Positions 1 to 8,881 of a DNA stretch of 64,000 nt are shown piece by piece (the first letter of the stretch is position 1; every line of letters begins with the position of its first letter). The notes below the pieces were generated by a model. That model had not been told where the DNA came from, searched no databases, and saw only the letters and a list, made by a program, of their open reading frames with translations. Made by a program: the position numbers and the translations under genes. The stretch covers positions 20,023-84,022 of the forward strand of contig JAAAPD010000011.1 of NCBI GenBank assembly GCA_009908505.1, written 5' to 3'. This stretch comes from Alphaproteobacteria bacterium (GTDB lineage Bacteria > Pseudomonadota > Alphaproteobacteria > Rhodobacterales > Rhodobacteraceae).

Positions 1-4
1 CGGA

Positions 5-1096
5 TCAGAAGTTGTAGCCGACGCTGACGCCAACCCCGACGGCGGAATTGCCCGAGAATTCCGAATATGGTTCAGGCAGGGGTCCACCGGGGCTTTCGGT
101 CTCCGCGTCGCCTAGTCTTGAGATGTTCACACCGGCGGTGATGGTCATATTGTCCATCGTGTAGATCCCGGCCAGCGTGATGCCGATGGACCCGTCGGTC
201 GGGGCAAGGTTGGAGGCAAGACCGCCATTGGCCTTTTCATAGGAGACCCGCGCCACACCGGACCAGGTGTCCGAGAACCGACGTGCGACGCCCAGCGTGT
301 AGGTATAGACGTCGTTGTCATAGTCGATCGTGCCCACGGTATTCGTATTGATCGACGTGGTGGTCCATTCCGCCCAACGCACTGAGGCCAGAAGCAGGGT
401 GTCCTGCGCGATACCGGTCTGGAAATCGAGGTTGACCGATTGCGGCAGTTTGTATTCGCCGGTCTCGGTTGCGCCACCCGCCTGAGCGGGGGCCAACGGG
501 TCGTTGATCGTGTTGTTATGCGTCGTGGCCGAATTGTAGGTCAGCGTCGCCCGCAGGGCGATGTCGGGAATCTCGTAGCTGGCCCCGATCGCATAGCCCA
601 GATCGCTCGACTTCTCGTATTCCACGGGGTTGCCCGGCACGGCGGCGGGATCCACTGTCCCGGACATTGTCACATAGCGCAAACCGCCGTGAACGCTGAA
701 CCGGTCGTTGACCTGGTATTTCGCGATGGCGCTGAGCACTGTGCCCGACAGTTCGGCGGTGAACTGCGGCACGAGGTACCCGGCATCAGAATTGGTGTAG
801 TCGACGGCGGCGCCGAAGCCTTCTTCCCAGATCAGGGCAACGGCGATCCGGTCGTTGATATCCGTCTTGTAGGCCGCGCCCAGCGAGACATAGCTGTCGG
901 CCATGTTGCCCGAGGACGCGGTGCCCCCGCTAACGGTGCCGCTGACCGTCGGGTTGACCAGGCCGAAACTCAATTCGGCGTAATCGCCTTCCTCGAAAAG
1001 CGGGCTGATGCTTAGCCCCGATCGATCAAGCCCGCCAGCATGGGCCAGCCCTGTCGTCAACAAAAGCGCGGCACCCGCACCCAAAACCTTTTTCAT
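5..1096 (-). CDS. OmpP1/FadL-family outer membrane transport protein
   Basis: Outer-membrane beta-barrel of the FadL/OmpP1/TodX type, whose members pass hydrophobic substrates such as long-chain fatty acids. The protein (about 363 residues) opens with a lysine pair and a hydrophobic Sec signal ending in AHA-GG, followed by a barrel of alternating polar and aromatic strands (phrases like FSVHGGLRYVT and DTLLLASVRWAEW) and a C-terminal strand ending in Phe, the usual BAM recognition end. The ATG at 1096 is preferred over an in-frame ATG at 1105 because GAGGG lies between them and nothing lies at useful spacing before 1105. It stands alone on the minus strand. Substrate is not predictable from sequence; the family call is fairly secure. 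Confidence 0.85.
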   Translation of the reverse strand: MKKVLGAGAALLLTTGLAHAGGLDRSGLSISPLFEEGDYAELSFGLVNPTVSGTVSGGTASSGNMADSYVSLGAAYKTDINDRIAVALIWEEGFGAAVDYTNSDAGYLVPQFTAELSGTVLSAIAKYQVNDRFSVHGGLRYVTMSGTVDPAAVPGNPVEYEKSSDLGYAIGASYEIPDIALRATLTYNSATTHNNTINDPLAPAQAGGATETGEYKLPQSVNLDFQTGIAQDTLLLASVRWAEWTTTSINTNTVGTIDYDNDVYTYTLGVARRFSDTWSGVARVSYEKANGGLASNLAPTDGSIGITLAGIYTMDNMTITAGVNISRLGDAETESPGGPLPEPYSEFSGNSAVGVGVSVGYNF

Positions 1097-1202
1097 GTCC
1101 CTCATCCCTTTGTATGTGATGTCTCCTCTGCAGGTCAGGGTAAGGAGCGGCCGGCACTGCGGTCAATTCTTGACGCAACGTAAAAGGGCGCAGCGCGCCG
1201 CC

Positions 1203-1220
1203 GCGTCACTTTTGTGACGC
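1203..1220. repeat. Perfect 7-bp hairpin at the DMT transporter stop codon
   Basis: Arms GCGTCAC and GTGACGC are separated by TTTT. The hairpin contains the stop codon of the minus-strand DMT gene and lies just upstream of the fadL-like gene. It could end DMT transcription, but there is no clear U-tract. Confidence 0.4.
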
Positions 1221-2117
1221 AGTCACCTGCCGGATGGTCGGGCGGGCCTGTCCCCGCGTTATATTCAGATAGTTGCCCGCAAAGATCAGGGCGGCCCCCA
1301 GGAACACGAAGGGATCAAGCCCCTCTGCATAGACCAGCGCGCCGACTACGGCGATCACCGGCAGGCGGACAAAGTCGATGGGCATGACCACCGAGGCCGG
1401 CGCGATGGACAATGCCGTGGTCAGGCAAAAATGCGCGACCAGCCCGGCAACGGCGATCAGCACCAGCCAGGGCAGGCTGATCGCCGAGGGCACGGTTATG
1501 TCCCCGTCGAACCCGGCGCAGACCAGCCCGAAGACGAATTGCATCGCCGTCAACCAGAACAGGATGCAGGTGATCGTGGCCGTCCGCGTCAGGCGACGGG
1601 TGAATAAGGCCGAGAGCGCGAACCCGACGGCGGCCAGGGCCGCGGTCAGGTGGCCGAATTCCAAGGCGACAAGGCCCGGCCGCGTCACGACCAGCACACC
1701 GGCGAAACCGATCGCGGCGGCCAGCGCGCCGATCCGCGTGATCCGCTCGCCCAGCACGAAGGGGGCCAGCAGGATCACCCAGATCGGCGTGGTGAATTCC
1801 AGCGCGAAGACCTGCGCCAGGGGGATCGCGCCGATGGCGAAGAACCACAGGTTCTGGCCCGCGAAATGGGCCAGGTTTCGCAGACCGTGCAGCCCCAGCC
1901 GGTCGGTGTTGATCTGCCCGCGCGTGCCCGCCGCGCTGCTGACGGCGAGCACCAGCACCACGCCGACCGCCGAGCGGTAGAGCATGATCTCGAACGTATC
2001 CAATTCGAAGCTGACCGCGCGGCCCGCCACCGCCATGGAGGTGAACGAGGCGATGGCCCCGACCATCCAGATGGCGGCCCGGACCGCGTCGGACCTGGGG
2101 GCCGTCGCGGGGGTCAT
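1206..2117 (-). CDS. DMT (EamA) family drug/metabolite transporter
   Basis: Integral inner-membrane protein with about ten hydrophobic helices arranged as two EamA repeats, the drug/metabolite transporter architecture. Helical stretches such as [22 protein letters not shown] and [15 protein letters not shown] are visible, and the proline/glycine pattern [18 protein letters not shown] is typical of the first repeat's end. The start is taken at the ATG whose first bases overlap the stop of guaA (ATGA), implying translational coupling; a GTG two codons upstream (2123) is an alternative. Many relatives are annotated as exporters of amino acids or metabolites (RhaT/YdcZ-like); no substrate can be assigned here. 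Length, about 303 residues, is normal for the family. Confidence 0.88.
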   Translation of the reverse strand: MTPATAPRSDAVRAAIWMVGAIASFTSMAVAGRAVSFELDTFEIMLYRSAVGVVLVLAVSSAAGTRGQINTDRLGLHGLRNLAHFAGQNLWFFAIGAIPLAQVFALEFTTPIWVILLAPFVLGERITRIGALAAAIGFAGVLVVTRPGLVALEFGHLTAALAAVGFALSALFTRRLTRTATITCILFWLTAMQFVFGLVCAGFDGDITVPSAISLPWLVLIAVAGLVAHFCLTTALSIAPASVVMPIDFVRLPVIAVVGALVYAEGLDPFVFLGAALIFAGNYLNITRGQARPTIRQVTASQK

Positions 2118-3706
2118 TCCCACTCGATGGTGCCGGGCGGCTTGGAGGTCACGTCATAGGTGACACGATTGATGCCCTTGACCTCGTTGATGATCCGCGT
2201 GGCGGTCTCGCCCAGGAAATCATGGCTGAACGGGTAGTAATCCGCGGTCATCCCGTCGACACTGGTCACCGCGCGCAGGGCACAGGCATAGTCATAGGTG
2301 CGCCCGTCGCCCATCACGCCCACGGTGCGTACGGGCAGGATCGCAACGAAGGCCTGCCAGATCTCGTCGTAAAGCCCGTGTTTGCGGATCTGGTCGATAT
2401 AGACGGCGTCCGCCTTGCGCAGAATCTCCAGCTTGTCGCGGGTGATCTCGCCGGGGCAGCGGATGGCCAGGCCCGGGCCGGGAAATGGGTGCCGCCCGAT
2501 GAACGAGGCGGGAAGGCCAAGTTCATGCCCCAGCGCGCGCACTTCGTCCTTGAACAGCTCGCGCAGCGGCTCGACCAGTTTCAGGCCCATCTTCTCGGGC
2601 AGGCCGCCCACGTTGTGATGGCTTTTGATGGTGACCGACGGGCCGCCCGAGAAGCTGACCGATTCAATGACATCGGGGTAGAGCGTGCCCTGGGCCAGGA
2701 ACGCGGCATCCTCGATCTCGCCGGCATATTTCTGGAAGACGTCAATGAACAGCCGCCCGATGGTCTTTCTCTTTTCTTCCGGGTCACTTACGCCTTCAAG
2801 TTCACCCAGGAACAGGTCCGACTCATCGGCATGGATCAGCTTGATGTTGTAGTGGTCGCGGAACATGGTGACCACTTCCTCCGCCTCGTTCAGGCGCAGC
2901 AGTCCGTGATCGACGAAAACGCAGGTCAGTTGGTCGCCGATCGCCTCGTGCAGCAGGATCGCGGTCACCGAACTGTCGACGCCGCCGGACAGGCCGCAGA
3001 TCACGTGGCTGTCGCCGACCTGTTCGCGGATCTTGGCGATGGCCTCTTCGCGATAGGCCCCCATGGTCCAGTCGCCGGAAAAGCCCGCGTCGCGCACGAA
3101 ATTTTCATAGAGCGTCTTGCCATTGGGCGTGTGGTGCACCTCGGGGTGGAATTGAACCGCGTAGAAGCGGCGGTCCAGATCGGCGGTGATGGCGAACGGG
3201 GCGCCGGGCGAGGTGCCCAGAACCTGAAAACCCGGTGCGATTTCAGAGACATGGTCGCCATGGCTCATCCAGACCTGTTCGCGGCCCGAGCCATCCATGA
3301 ACCAGCCGTTGAGGATGTCGGGGCGGTGCGTGTCCACCGGCGTGACCCAGGCGCGACCGAATTCAGCGGTGGCATGTTCGCCCGCCTCGACCTTGCCGCC
3401 CAGGTCCTGCATCATCACCTGCTGGCCGTAACAGATCCCCAGGATCGGCACGCCCAGATCGTAGACCTTTCGCGGCGGGCGCGGGCTGCCCGTGCGCATC
3501 ACCGAATCCGGCCCGCCCGAGAAGATCACCGCCTTGGGGGCGAAGGCCTCCAGGAAGGTATCGGTGACATTCTGAAAGGGATGGATTTCGCAATAGACGT
3601 TCAATTCCCGCAAACGGCGCGCGATCAATTGCGTCACCTGGCTGCCGAAATCGACGATGAGAAGGCGGTCGTGCCGTTCGGAGATATCGGAAAGGTCTTC
3701 TGTCAT
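2114..3706 (-). CDS. guaA: GMP synthase (glutamine-hydrolysing)
   Basis: Converts XMP to GMP with ATP and glutamine in the cytoplasm, the last step of guanine nucleotide synthesis. The 530-residue length is normal. The N-terminal class I glutamine amidotransferase domain carries the nucleophile in GICYGQQ (Cys92) and the downstream HPEVHHT histidine. The ATP-pyrophosphatase domain has the SGGVDSS P-loop near residue 240, and the C-terminal dimerisation domain follows. The stop overlaps the start of the downstream DMT transporter, so the two are likely cotranscribed. hpt, another purine gene, lies about 7.5 kb away but is not linked by operon. Confidence 0.98.
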   Translation of the reverse strand: MTEDLSDISERHDRLLIVDFGSQVTQLIARRLRELNVYCEIHPFQNVTDTFLEAFAPKAVIFSGGPDSVMRTGSPRPPRKVYDLGVPILGICYGQQVMMQDLGGKVEAGEHATAEFGRAWVTPVDTHRPDILNGWFMDGSGREQVWMSHGDHVSEIAPGFQVLGTSPGAPFAITADLDRRFYAVQFHPEVHHTPNGKTLYENFVRDAGFSGDWTMGAYREEAIAKIREQVGDSHVICGLSGGVDSSVTAILLHEAIGDQLTCVFVDHGLLRLNEAEEVVTMFRDHYNIKLIHADESDLFLGELEGVSDPEEKRKTIGRLFIDVFQKYAGEIEDAAFLAQGTLYPDVIESVSFSGGPSVTIKSHHNVGGLPEKMGLKLVEPLRELFKDEVRALGHELGLPASFIGRHPFPGPGLAIRCPGEITRDKLEILRKADAVYIDQIRKHGLYDEIWQAFVAILPVRTVGVMGDGRTYDYACALRAVTSVDGMTADYYPFSHDFLGETATRIINEVKGINRVTYDVTSKPPGTIEWE

Positions 3707-3748
3707 GGCCCTCGGATAGGCATGATCGCAAGGGCAGGCAAGCGCAAA

Positions 3749-3784
3749 GCGTGGTGGCCGCGCACAAAGGACGGACCACCACGC
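3749..3784 (-). terminator. Putative intrinsic terminator or long stem-loop
   Basis: Perfect 9-bp arms GCGTGGTGG and CCACCACGC, 18-nt loop, placed just after the stop of the minus-strand outer-membrane protein gene. There is no U-tract, so it may instead be an mRNA-stabilising stem. Confidence 0.45.
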
Positions 3785-3798
3785 GATCTTGGTGTCGA

Positions 3799-4479
3799 TC
3801 AGAACGAGTAGATGATCGCCGCCTCCAGTTCGTTGAAGGACGAACTCACGTCGGGATACAGGCTATCGGTCTGATAATCCTGTCCACCGAAGGTATAGCG
3901 GTTGATGCCTATCCGGCCGCGAAGGCGCTCTTGGAAGGCCCGCTCCACGCCGATGCCGAATACCGTGCCGTTAAGACGATTGACTTCACCTTCCGGACCA
4001 GCCCCGCTATCGACGAATCCGTCCGCGGCGGCCGCGGCGACCCCCGCCATGCCGTAGATCAACGTTTCGGGAGAGGCCAGGTAACCGCCGCGCAGGCGCA
4101 GCGATCCGACGCCCGAGAATTCGAGCGCGCATTCGAAAGCCGGATTGTTGCACTCCTCGGTGCCCTGGAGCCGGATGGCCGACAACGCCAGTTCGGCACC
4201 GTAGACGAAGTTGGAATTCTGGAAATTGTAGCCGACCAGACCGCCGAATCCGGGGCCGCTCAATTCGCCGTCGCCGTCGCTCGGGAAAAGATTGTCGTTC
4301 CCGTAGACGCCGGACCCGACAGACAAGGTTCCACCAACATAGCCGCCGGACCAGTCCATGACTGGGGCCGGTGCGGGTGTTGCCATCATGGGTTCAGGCG
4401 TGGCGTCATCTGCCGATCCGGCGATGGCGACCCCACCGACCAACCCAAAGGCGAGAAGTGAAGTTGCAAGAAGTTTCAT
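3799..4479 (-). CDS. Outer membrane beta-barrel protein, Omp25/opacity-like
   Basis: Predicted 226-residue exported protein: signal peptide ([20 protein letters not shown]), a short proline/alanine-rich linker with methionines ([18 protein letters not shown]), then an eight-strand-type barrel beginning [13 protein letters not shown] and ending with an aromatic C-terminal strand (IIYSF). This arrangement matches the small outer-membrane barrels common in Alphaproteobacteria (Omp25/31, opacity family), which have structural or surface roles. The start at 4479 is chosen because the signal peptide begins there; two further in-frame ATGs lie 5 and 9 codons upstream inside a small tandem repeat. 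Precise function is unknown. Confidence 0.8.
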   Translation of the reverse strand: MKLLATSLLAFGLVGGVAIAGSADDATPEPMMATPAPAPVMDWSGGYVGGTLSVGSGVYGNDNLFPSDGDGELSGPGFGGLVGYNFQNSNFVYGAELALSAIRLQGTEECNNPAFECALEFSGVGSLRLRGGYLASPETLIYGMAGVAAAAADGFVDSGAGPEGEVNRLNGTVFGIGVERAFQERLRGRIGINRYTFGGQDYQTDSLYPDVSSSFNELEAAIIYSF

Positions 4480-4507
4480 AATGTTCCCCAACATGTTCCC
4501 CAACATT
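4480..4507 (-). repeat. Tandem 12-bp repeat carrying a duplicated ribosome-binding site
   Basis: On the minus strand the unit ATGTTGGGGAAC occurs twice in succession, followed by the start of a third copy, immediately before the ATG at 4479. Each unit contributes a GGGG ribosome-binding-like element and an in-frame ATG. Confidence 0.6.
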
Positions 4508-4636
4508 TTAGGTACGTTAATTGTTCCACTGTTCCTGCCCGAAATCAATTGAGCGGTGGTCGCCGCCACCCCACGTGGTTTTGCGGCCACACCCGACAAT
4601 GTCGCTTTCGCACCCAAAGGGGCGCAAATCCGATCT

Positions 4637-4653
4637 TTCCGCGGCGCGCGGAA
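4637..4653. promoter_or_regulatory. Perfect inverted repeat upstream of the MttB-family gene
   Basis: Arms TTCCGCG and CGCGGAA flank GCG, 45 bases before the methyltransferase start codon. It could be an operator or a leader hairpin; no cognate regulator is adjacent. Confidence 0.4.
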
Positions 4654-4697
4654 CGGTATGACCTTTCAAAAGCACCATTTTTGCAGGGAGTCGCGGG

Positions 4698-6251
4698 ATG
4701 AGCGAGGCAAGCACAGCACGGGCAGGTCGCAGGGGTCGGGGCGGCGGCGGGGCCGCGCGGCGGGCACAGCGTTCGGCCGTCAGCTTCGAAACGGCGAAAT
4801 ACATCGAACGCAACGTGCCCAATTTCGAGGTCCTGACCGAAGAGGCGATCGCGATCATCGAGGCCAATGCCGAACAGGTCCTCGAAGAGATCGGCGTCGC
4901 CTTCGTCGACAACCCGCAGGCGCTGGAGCGCTGGCGCGCCGCCGGGGCCGAGGTCACCGGTGAACGCGTCCGCCTGCCCAAGGGGCTGGCACGCGAGTTG
5001 ATCAAGACCGCGCCGTCCGAGTTCACCCAGCATGCCCGCAACCCCGACCGCAACGTGGTGATCGGCGGGCGCAACCTCGTGCTGGCCCCGGTCTATGGCC
5101 CGCCCTTCGTGCGCGACGTGGATGGCGGGCGCCGCTATGCCACGATGGAGGATTTCCAGAAATTCGTGAAACTGGCCTACATGTCCAAGTGGCTGCACCA
5201 TTCGGGCGGCACGGTGTGCGAACCCACCGACGTGGCGGTGAACAAGCGCCACCTGGACATGCTGCTGGCGCACATGACCCTGTCGGACAAGCCCTTCATG
5301 GGGTCCGTCACCGATCCCGACCGGGCCCGTGACAGCATCGAGATGGCCGAGATCCTGTTCGGCGCCGATTTCGTCGACCAGAACACGGTGATGACCTCGC
5401 TGATCAACATCAACTCGCCGCTGACCTTCGATGCGACGATGATGGGCGCGCTGGAGGTCTACGCCGCCAAGAACCAGGCCGCGATCATCAGCCCCTTCAT
5501 CGTGGGCGGGGCCATGGCGCCGGTCTCGGTGGCCGGCACGCTGACGCAGGTCCTGGCCGAGGTCATGGCCGGCGTCGCATACAGCCAGCTGATCCGCCCC
5601 GGAGCGCCGGCGATCTTCGGCACCTTCGTGACCTCGATCGACATGAATTCGGGCGCCCCGACCTTCGGCACGCCCGAGGCGGCCAAGATCACCTATGGCG
5701 CGGGCCAGCTGGCGCGGCGGCTGGGGCTGCCCTACCGTTCGGCAGGGTCGTTCAACGGCTCGAAACTGCCCGATGCCCAAGCCGCCTATGAAACCGCCAA
5801 CAGCCTGAATGTCGGCCTGCTGGCCGGGGTGAATTTCATGCTGCATTCCTGTGGCTGGCTGGAAGGCGGCCTGGTCGCGGATTTCGAGAAATTCGTGATG
5901 GATGCCGACCAGCTCGGCGCGCTGCACGGCATCGCCAGTGGCGTCGAGATCGACGACAATGCCCAGGCCATGGACGCTATCCGCGAGGTCGGCCCGGGCG
6001 GGCACTATCTTGGCTGCGCCCACACCCAGGCGAATTTCAAATCCGCCTTCTGGCGCTCGGATCTGCTGGATTACAAACCCTTCGAGACCTGGGAAGAGGA
6101 AGGCGGGCGCGACACCCGCCAACTGGCCCGGCTGCGGGTCGAGAAGATGCTGGCCGACTACCAGCAGCCGGCCCTCGACCCGGCCATCAACGAGGCGTTG
6201 AACACCTACGTGGCCGAGAAGAAGGCCAGCATGCCCGACGCCTTCAGCTGA
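4698..6251 (+). CDS. MttB-family (trimethylamine methyltransferase-like) protein, non-pyrrolysine
   Basis: 517-residue TIM-barrel protein of the MttB superfamily, whose characterised members move a methyl group from a quaternary or tertiary amine to a corrinoid protein. Unlike archaeal MttB, the frame has no internal TAG, so it belongs to the non-pyrrolysine group that includes glycine betaine methyltransferase MtgB. The N-terminal 20 residues are Arg/Gly/Ala-rich and probably disordered. CAGGGAG precedes the ATG at a suitable distance. No corrinoid protein, corrinoid activator or MtgA-like methyltransferase gene is visible in the window, so the methyl acceptor is unclear. Such genes are frequent in marine Rhodobacteraceae. 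The family is secure, the substrate is not. Confidence 0.88.
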   Translation: MSEASTARAGRRGRGGGGAARRAQRSAVSFETAKYIERNVPNFEVLTEEAIAIIEANAEQVLEEIGVAFVDNPQALERWRAAGAEVTGERVRLPKGLARELIKTAPSEFTQHARNPDRNVVIGGRNLVLAPVYGPPFVRDVDGGRRYATMEDFQKFVKLAYMSKWLHHSGGTVCEPTDVAVNKRHLDMLLAHMTLSDKPFMGSVTDPDRARDSIEMAEILFGADFVDQNTVMTSLININSPLTFDATMMGALEVYAAKNQAAIISPFIVGGAMAPVSVAGTLTQVLAEVMAGVAYSQLIRPGAPAIFGTFVTSIDMNSGAPTFGTPEAAKITYGAGQLARRLGLPYRSAGSFNGSKLPDAQAAYETANSLNVGLLAGVNFMLHSCGWLEGGLVADFEKFVMDADQLGALHGIASGVEIDDNAQAMDAIREVGPGGHYLGCAHTQANFKSAFWRSDLLDYKPFETWEEEGGRDTRQLARLRVEKMLADYQQPALDPAINEALNTYVAEKKASMPDAFS

Positions 6252-6262
6252 GAGGCGTCGGC

Positions 6263-6574
6263 CTACGTCGCCGAATGCCTGCGGCGCGATTTCCGGATCG
6301 CCCGCAGGCTGGCCGCCTCGGACATCAAGGCGATCAGCACCTCGACATGCCGGGCGATGGAATAGGCCGCCCGGTCCTCTTGCCGCTGCAGATCCATCAC
6401 CGCCTCCAGGTCCAGAAGCCGCAGCACCGCCTCGGTTACACGAGGCGGTGTCTCTGTGTGCAGGACCCGCTTGAGGTGGCGGGTGCGGCAGTAATCCGTT
6501 AACCCATGGCGCGCGGTCTGCACCAGAATCTGCGGTCTTTCGAGGCGTGAAACGCGTGTCAGGACGTCTTCCAT
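6263..6574 (-). CDS. DUF6477-like small protein
   Basis: 103-residue basic, helix-rich protein with no signal peptide or membrane segment. The pattern of an N-terminal RPQILVQTARHGL followed by an arginine-rich helical region and a basic tail (RKSRRRHSAT) fits the DUF6477 family that I associate with Rhodobacteraceae, where it sits opposite a DUF6456 gene as here. GGGAGATAGGA precedes the ATG. The gene is divergent from the DUF6456 gene, sharing a 217-bp control region with DnaA boxes and a CtrA-like site. Molecular function is unknown. Confidence 0.7.
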   Translation of the reverse strand: MEDVLTRVSRLERPQILVQTARHGLTDYCRTRHLKRVLHTETPPRVTEAVLRLLDLEAVMDLQRQEDRAAYSIARHVEVLIALMSEAASLRAIRKSRRRHSAT

Positions 6575-6630
6575 TCCTATCTCCCGGTTGTTTTCACGGC
6601 ACTTTTAGCACAACCAAAACGTGTGTTGCG

Positions 6631-6639
6631 TGTGGATAA
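6631..6639 (-). promoter_or_regulatory. Perfect DnaA box
   Basis: The minus strand reads TTATCCACA, the consensus DnaA 9-mer, in the control region between the divergent DUF6477 and DUF6456 genes. Confidence 0.6.
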
Positions 6640-6657
6640 CACTCTGCGAACGCCGCG

Positions 6658-6672
6658 TTAACAATCGTTTAC
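6658..6672 (+). promoter_or_regulatory. CtrA-like gapped site (TTAA-N7-TTAC)
   Basis: TTAA, seven bases, then TTAC: one base from the TTAA-N7-TTAA core of the alphaproteobacterial cell-cycle regulator CtrA. It lies between two perfect DnaA boxes in a divergent promoter region. Binding is inferred only. Confidence 0.5.
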
Positions 6673-6696
6673 GATTTGGAAACGAAGGTCTCACAA

Positions 6697-6705
6697 TGTG
6701 GATAA
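6697..6705 (-). promoter_or_regulatory. Second perfect DnaA box
   Basis: A second TTATCCACA on the minus strand, 57 bases after the first box's end and in the same orientation. Confidence 0.6.
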
Positions 6706-6753
6706 TGTTTCTTTTGTTGAAACGCTGTCCCGAGTGGGTTGTGTTCCGGATTG

Positions 6754-6774
6754 GTCACGCGCTGTTGGCGTGAC
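6754..6774. promoter_or_regulatory. Perfect inverted repeat before the DUF6456 gene
   Basis: Arms GTCACGC and GCGTGAC with a 7-nt spacer end 17 bases before the DUF6456 start codon, a position suited to an operator for autoregulation or a leader hairpin. Confidence 0.45.
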
Positions 6775-6791
6775 AAGTATGGGAACGGGCA

Positions 6792-7814
6792 ATGTCATTT
6801 GAACACAAGTCGTCGGTTTCGATGCCGACCTGGGTGCCGGAGCATGTCCGGCAATACCTGCTGCACACGGTCTACGGCCAGTCGATCCGGTCCCTGGCGC
6901 GGCGGGCGGACTGTCATGCATCGACCATCATGCGCCAGGTGCGCAAGGTCGAGCAACGCCGCGAAGATCCGCTCATGGACGAGGCCCTGCGGGTGTTGGC
7001 CGCCGACGGGGCCGACGGGGCCGCGGCCGTGTCGAACCTGGAACAATTGCAGGCGCTGCGGCGACTGGCCGAACCGTCAGCGCTGCTGGCTGTAGCGCAG
7101 GACATGGGGCGCGGGGTCATCGTGCGCGATGGGGCCGGGACCGGTCCCGACCTGGCCGAGCCGCTGGACCTGCGGGTGGCGCGGGCCCTCGTGGTGCGTG
7201 GCTTTCTCGATCCTGGAACCGCAGGGGGTCGGATCATGCGTTATCGCATCTCGGGGGCCGGGCGCGCGGCGCTGCGCGACCTGATCGCCCGCTCCGAGAA
7301 CCGCGCCCGCGAAATGGCCGAAGCGCCCACGCCATTCACCCATGCCAAGGGGGTAGATGAGGAGTCCGGCGCGCAGATGCGCAGCACCCGTCTGGCCGCC
7401 GCCGACAGCCCGGTGCGCGCCCTGGCCCGGCGCAAGGACAAGTTCGGCGATCCCTTTCTGACGCCGGCCATGGTGCATGCCGCCGAACGCCTGCGCGAGG
7501 ATTTCGAGGTGGCCCATATCGGCCAGCGTGTCAGCCAGGACTGGCAGGCCATGATGACCGGTCCGCGCAGGGGAGGCGGCGGGCAGGGTAGCCGCATGGA
7601 CATCAAGGCGCGGCTTGAACGCGCCTTCGAGGCGCTCGGGCCGGGGCTTGCCGAGGTGGTCTATCGCACATGTTGCCTGCTTGACGGGCTCGAGCAGACC
7701 GAGAAGACCATGGGCTGGTCGGCGCGGTCGGGCAAGATCGTGCTGCGTATCGCCTTGGACCGGCTGGTCGAACATTACCGCCAGACCGGCCAGCTGGGAT
7801 CGCGTTACAATTAG
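6792..7814 (+). CDS. DUF6456-domain protein with N-terminal helix-turn-helix
   Basis: 340-residue cytoplasmic protein. Residues 15-50 (RQYLLHTVYGQSIRSLARR, then DCHASTIMRQVRKVE) look like a helix-turn-helix of the type found in sigma-like and transposase-type DNA-binding proteins. A middle region resembles a winged-helix segment (VARALVVRGFLDP). The C-terminal 110 residues, from about GDPFLTPAMVHAAERLREDFEVA to the end, match the DUF6456 domain of Alphaproteobacteria. It is divergent from a DUF6477 gene and preceded by an inverted repeat, DnaA boxes and a CtrA-like site. A transcription-regulator role is inferred; it has not been characterised to my knowledge. Confidence 0.75.
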   Translation: MSFEHKSSVSMPTWVPEHVRQYLLHTVYGQSIRSLARRADCHASTIMRQVRKVEQRREDPLMDEALRVLAADGADGAAAVSNLEQLQALRRLAEPSALLAVAQDMGRGVIVRDGAGTGPDLAEPLDLRVARALVVRGFLDPGTAGGRIMRYRISGAGRAALRDLIARSENRAREMAEAPTPFTHAKGVDEESGAQMRSTRLAAADSPVRALARRKDKFGDPFLTPAMVHAAERLREDFEVAHIGQRVSQDWQAMMTGPRRGGGGQGSRMDIKARLERAFEALGPGLAEVVYRTCCLLDGLEQTEKTMGWSARSGKIVLRIALDRLVEHYRQTGQLGSRYN

Positions 7815-7828
7815 CCGGCCGGCACGTG

Positions 7829-7863
7829 CCCCGCAGGATTGCATGTCGTGCAAGGCGGGGTTT
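7829..7863 (+). terminator. Intrinsic terminator after the DUF6456 gene
   Basis: Outer arms CCCCGC/GCGGGG and inner arms TTGCA/TGCAA form a stem-loop followed by TTT, 14 bases after the stop codon. Confidence 0.6.
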
Positions 7864-7924
7864 CGTTGCTTTTGTCGCCGTTTGGGCCTAGGTCAGGGTG
7901 ACGACCAGGCTGGAGGAGGCCAAA

Positions 7925-8881
7925 TTGCGCGACCTGAAGATCCCTGAATCCCGGCACCCGGAAAAGGCGCATCGCGCCAACAACGCCCAGCCGAAGAAAC
8001 CGGACTGGATCCGGGTCAAGGCGCCGACCTCGAAGGGCTATCAGGAGACCCACAAGATCATCCGCGAGCACAAGCTTGTCACGGTCTGCGAAGAGGCGGG
8101 CTGCCCCAATGCCGGCGAATGCTGGAGCCAGGGCCACGCCACCATGATGATCATGGGCGAGATTTGCACCCGCGGCTGCACATTCTGTAACGTGGCCACA
8201 GGCCGTCCCGAGACCCTCGATGTTTTCGAGCCGGGCCGGGTGGCCGATGCCGTGCAGAAGCTAGGGCTCAATCACGTGGTCATCACCAGCGTCGACCGCG
8301 ACGACCTGGAAGATGGCGGGGCCGAGCATTTCGCCCAGACCATTCGCGCCATACGCCATCGCAGCCCCGGCACCACGATCGAGATCCTGACGCCGGATTT
8401 CCTCAAATGCGATCCTTCCGTGCTGGAGGTCGTGGTCGAGGCCAAACCGGATGTTTTCAACCACAACCTTGAAACCGTGCCCGGCCTCTACCCCGAAGTG
8501 CGCCCCGGGGCGCGGTATTTCCATTCGCTGCGGCTCTTGCAGCGGGTCAAGGAACTGGACCCGACCATGTTCACCAAGTCGGGCATCATGGTGGGCCTGG
8601 GCGAGGACAAGCAGGCCGTGCACCAGGTCATGGACGACATGCGCGCCGCCGATATCGATTTCCTGACCATCGGCCAGTATCTGCAACCGACGCCCAAGCA
8701 CCACGCGGTCGACCGCTTCGTGCATCCCGACGAATTCGCCGCCTATGAAAAGGCGGCTTACGGCAAGGGCTTCTTGATGGTTTCGGCGACGCCGCTGACC
8801 CGGTCGAGCTATCACGCGGGCGACGATTTCGCGCGGCTGCGGGACAACCGGCTGAAGAAGCTGAGCGAAGCGGGCGTTTAG
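7925..8881 (+). CDS. lipA: Lipoyl synthase
   Basis: Radical-SAM enzyme that inserts two sulfurs into protein-bound octanoyl groups to make lipoate, needed by pyruvate and 2-oxoglutarate dehydrogenases. The auxiliary 4Fe-4S cluster motif [13 protein letters not shown] and the radical-SAM motif CTRGCTFC are both present, as are the family's GGAEHF and the C-terminal SSYHA serine region. The TTG at 7925 is chosen as start because GGAGGAGG sits just upstream and the resulting [10 protein letters not shown]-terminus resembles homologues; a GTG at 7898 would add nine residues. It converges with and overlaps the cytochrome gene by four bases. Confidence 0.96.
   Translation: MRDLKIPESRHPEKAHRANNAQPKKPDWIRVKAPTSKGYQETHKIIREHKLVTVCEEAGCPNAGECWSQGHATMMIMGEICTRGCTFCNVATGRPETLDVFEPGRVADAVQKLGLNHVVITSVDRDDLEDGGAEHFAQTIRAIRHRSPGTTIEILTPDFLKCDPSVLEVVVEAKPDVFNHNLETVPGLYPEVRPGARYFHSLRLLQRVKELDPTMFTKSGIMVGLGEDKQAVHQVMDDMRAADIDFLTIGQYLQPTPKHHAVDRFVHPDEFAAYEKAAYGKGFLMVSATPLTRSSYHAGDDFARLRDNRLKKLSEAGV

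Noticed and set aside
4698..6251. Pyrrolysine-containing MttB
   Set aside because: The reading frame has no in-frame TAG, so no pyrrolysine is encoded.
6575..6791. Possibility that the DnaA-box region is a replication origin
   Set aside because: Only two boxes, no AT-rich unwinding element, and a simple divergent promoter arrangement; regulatory use is more likely.
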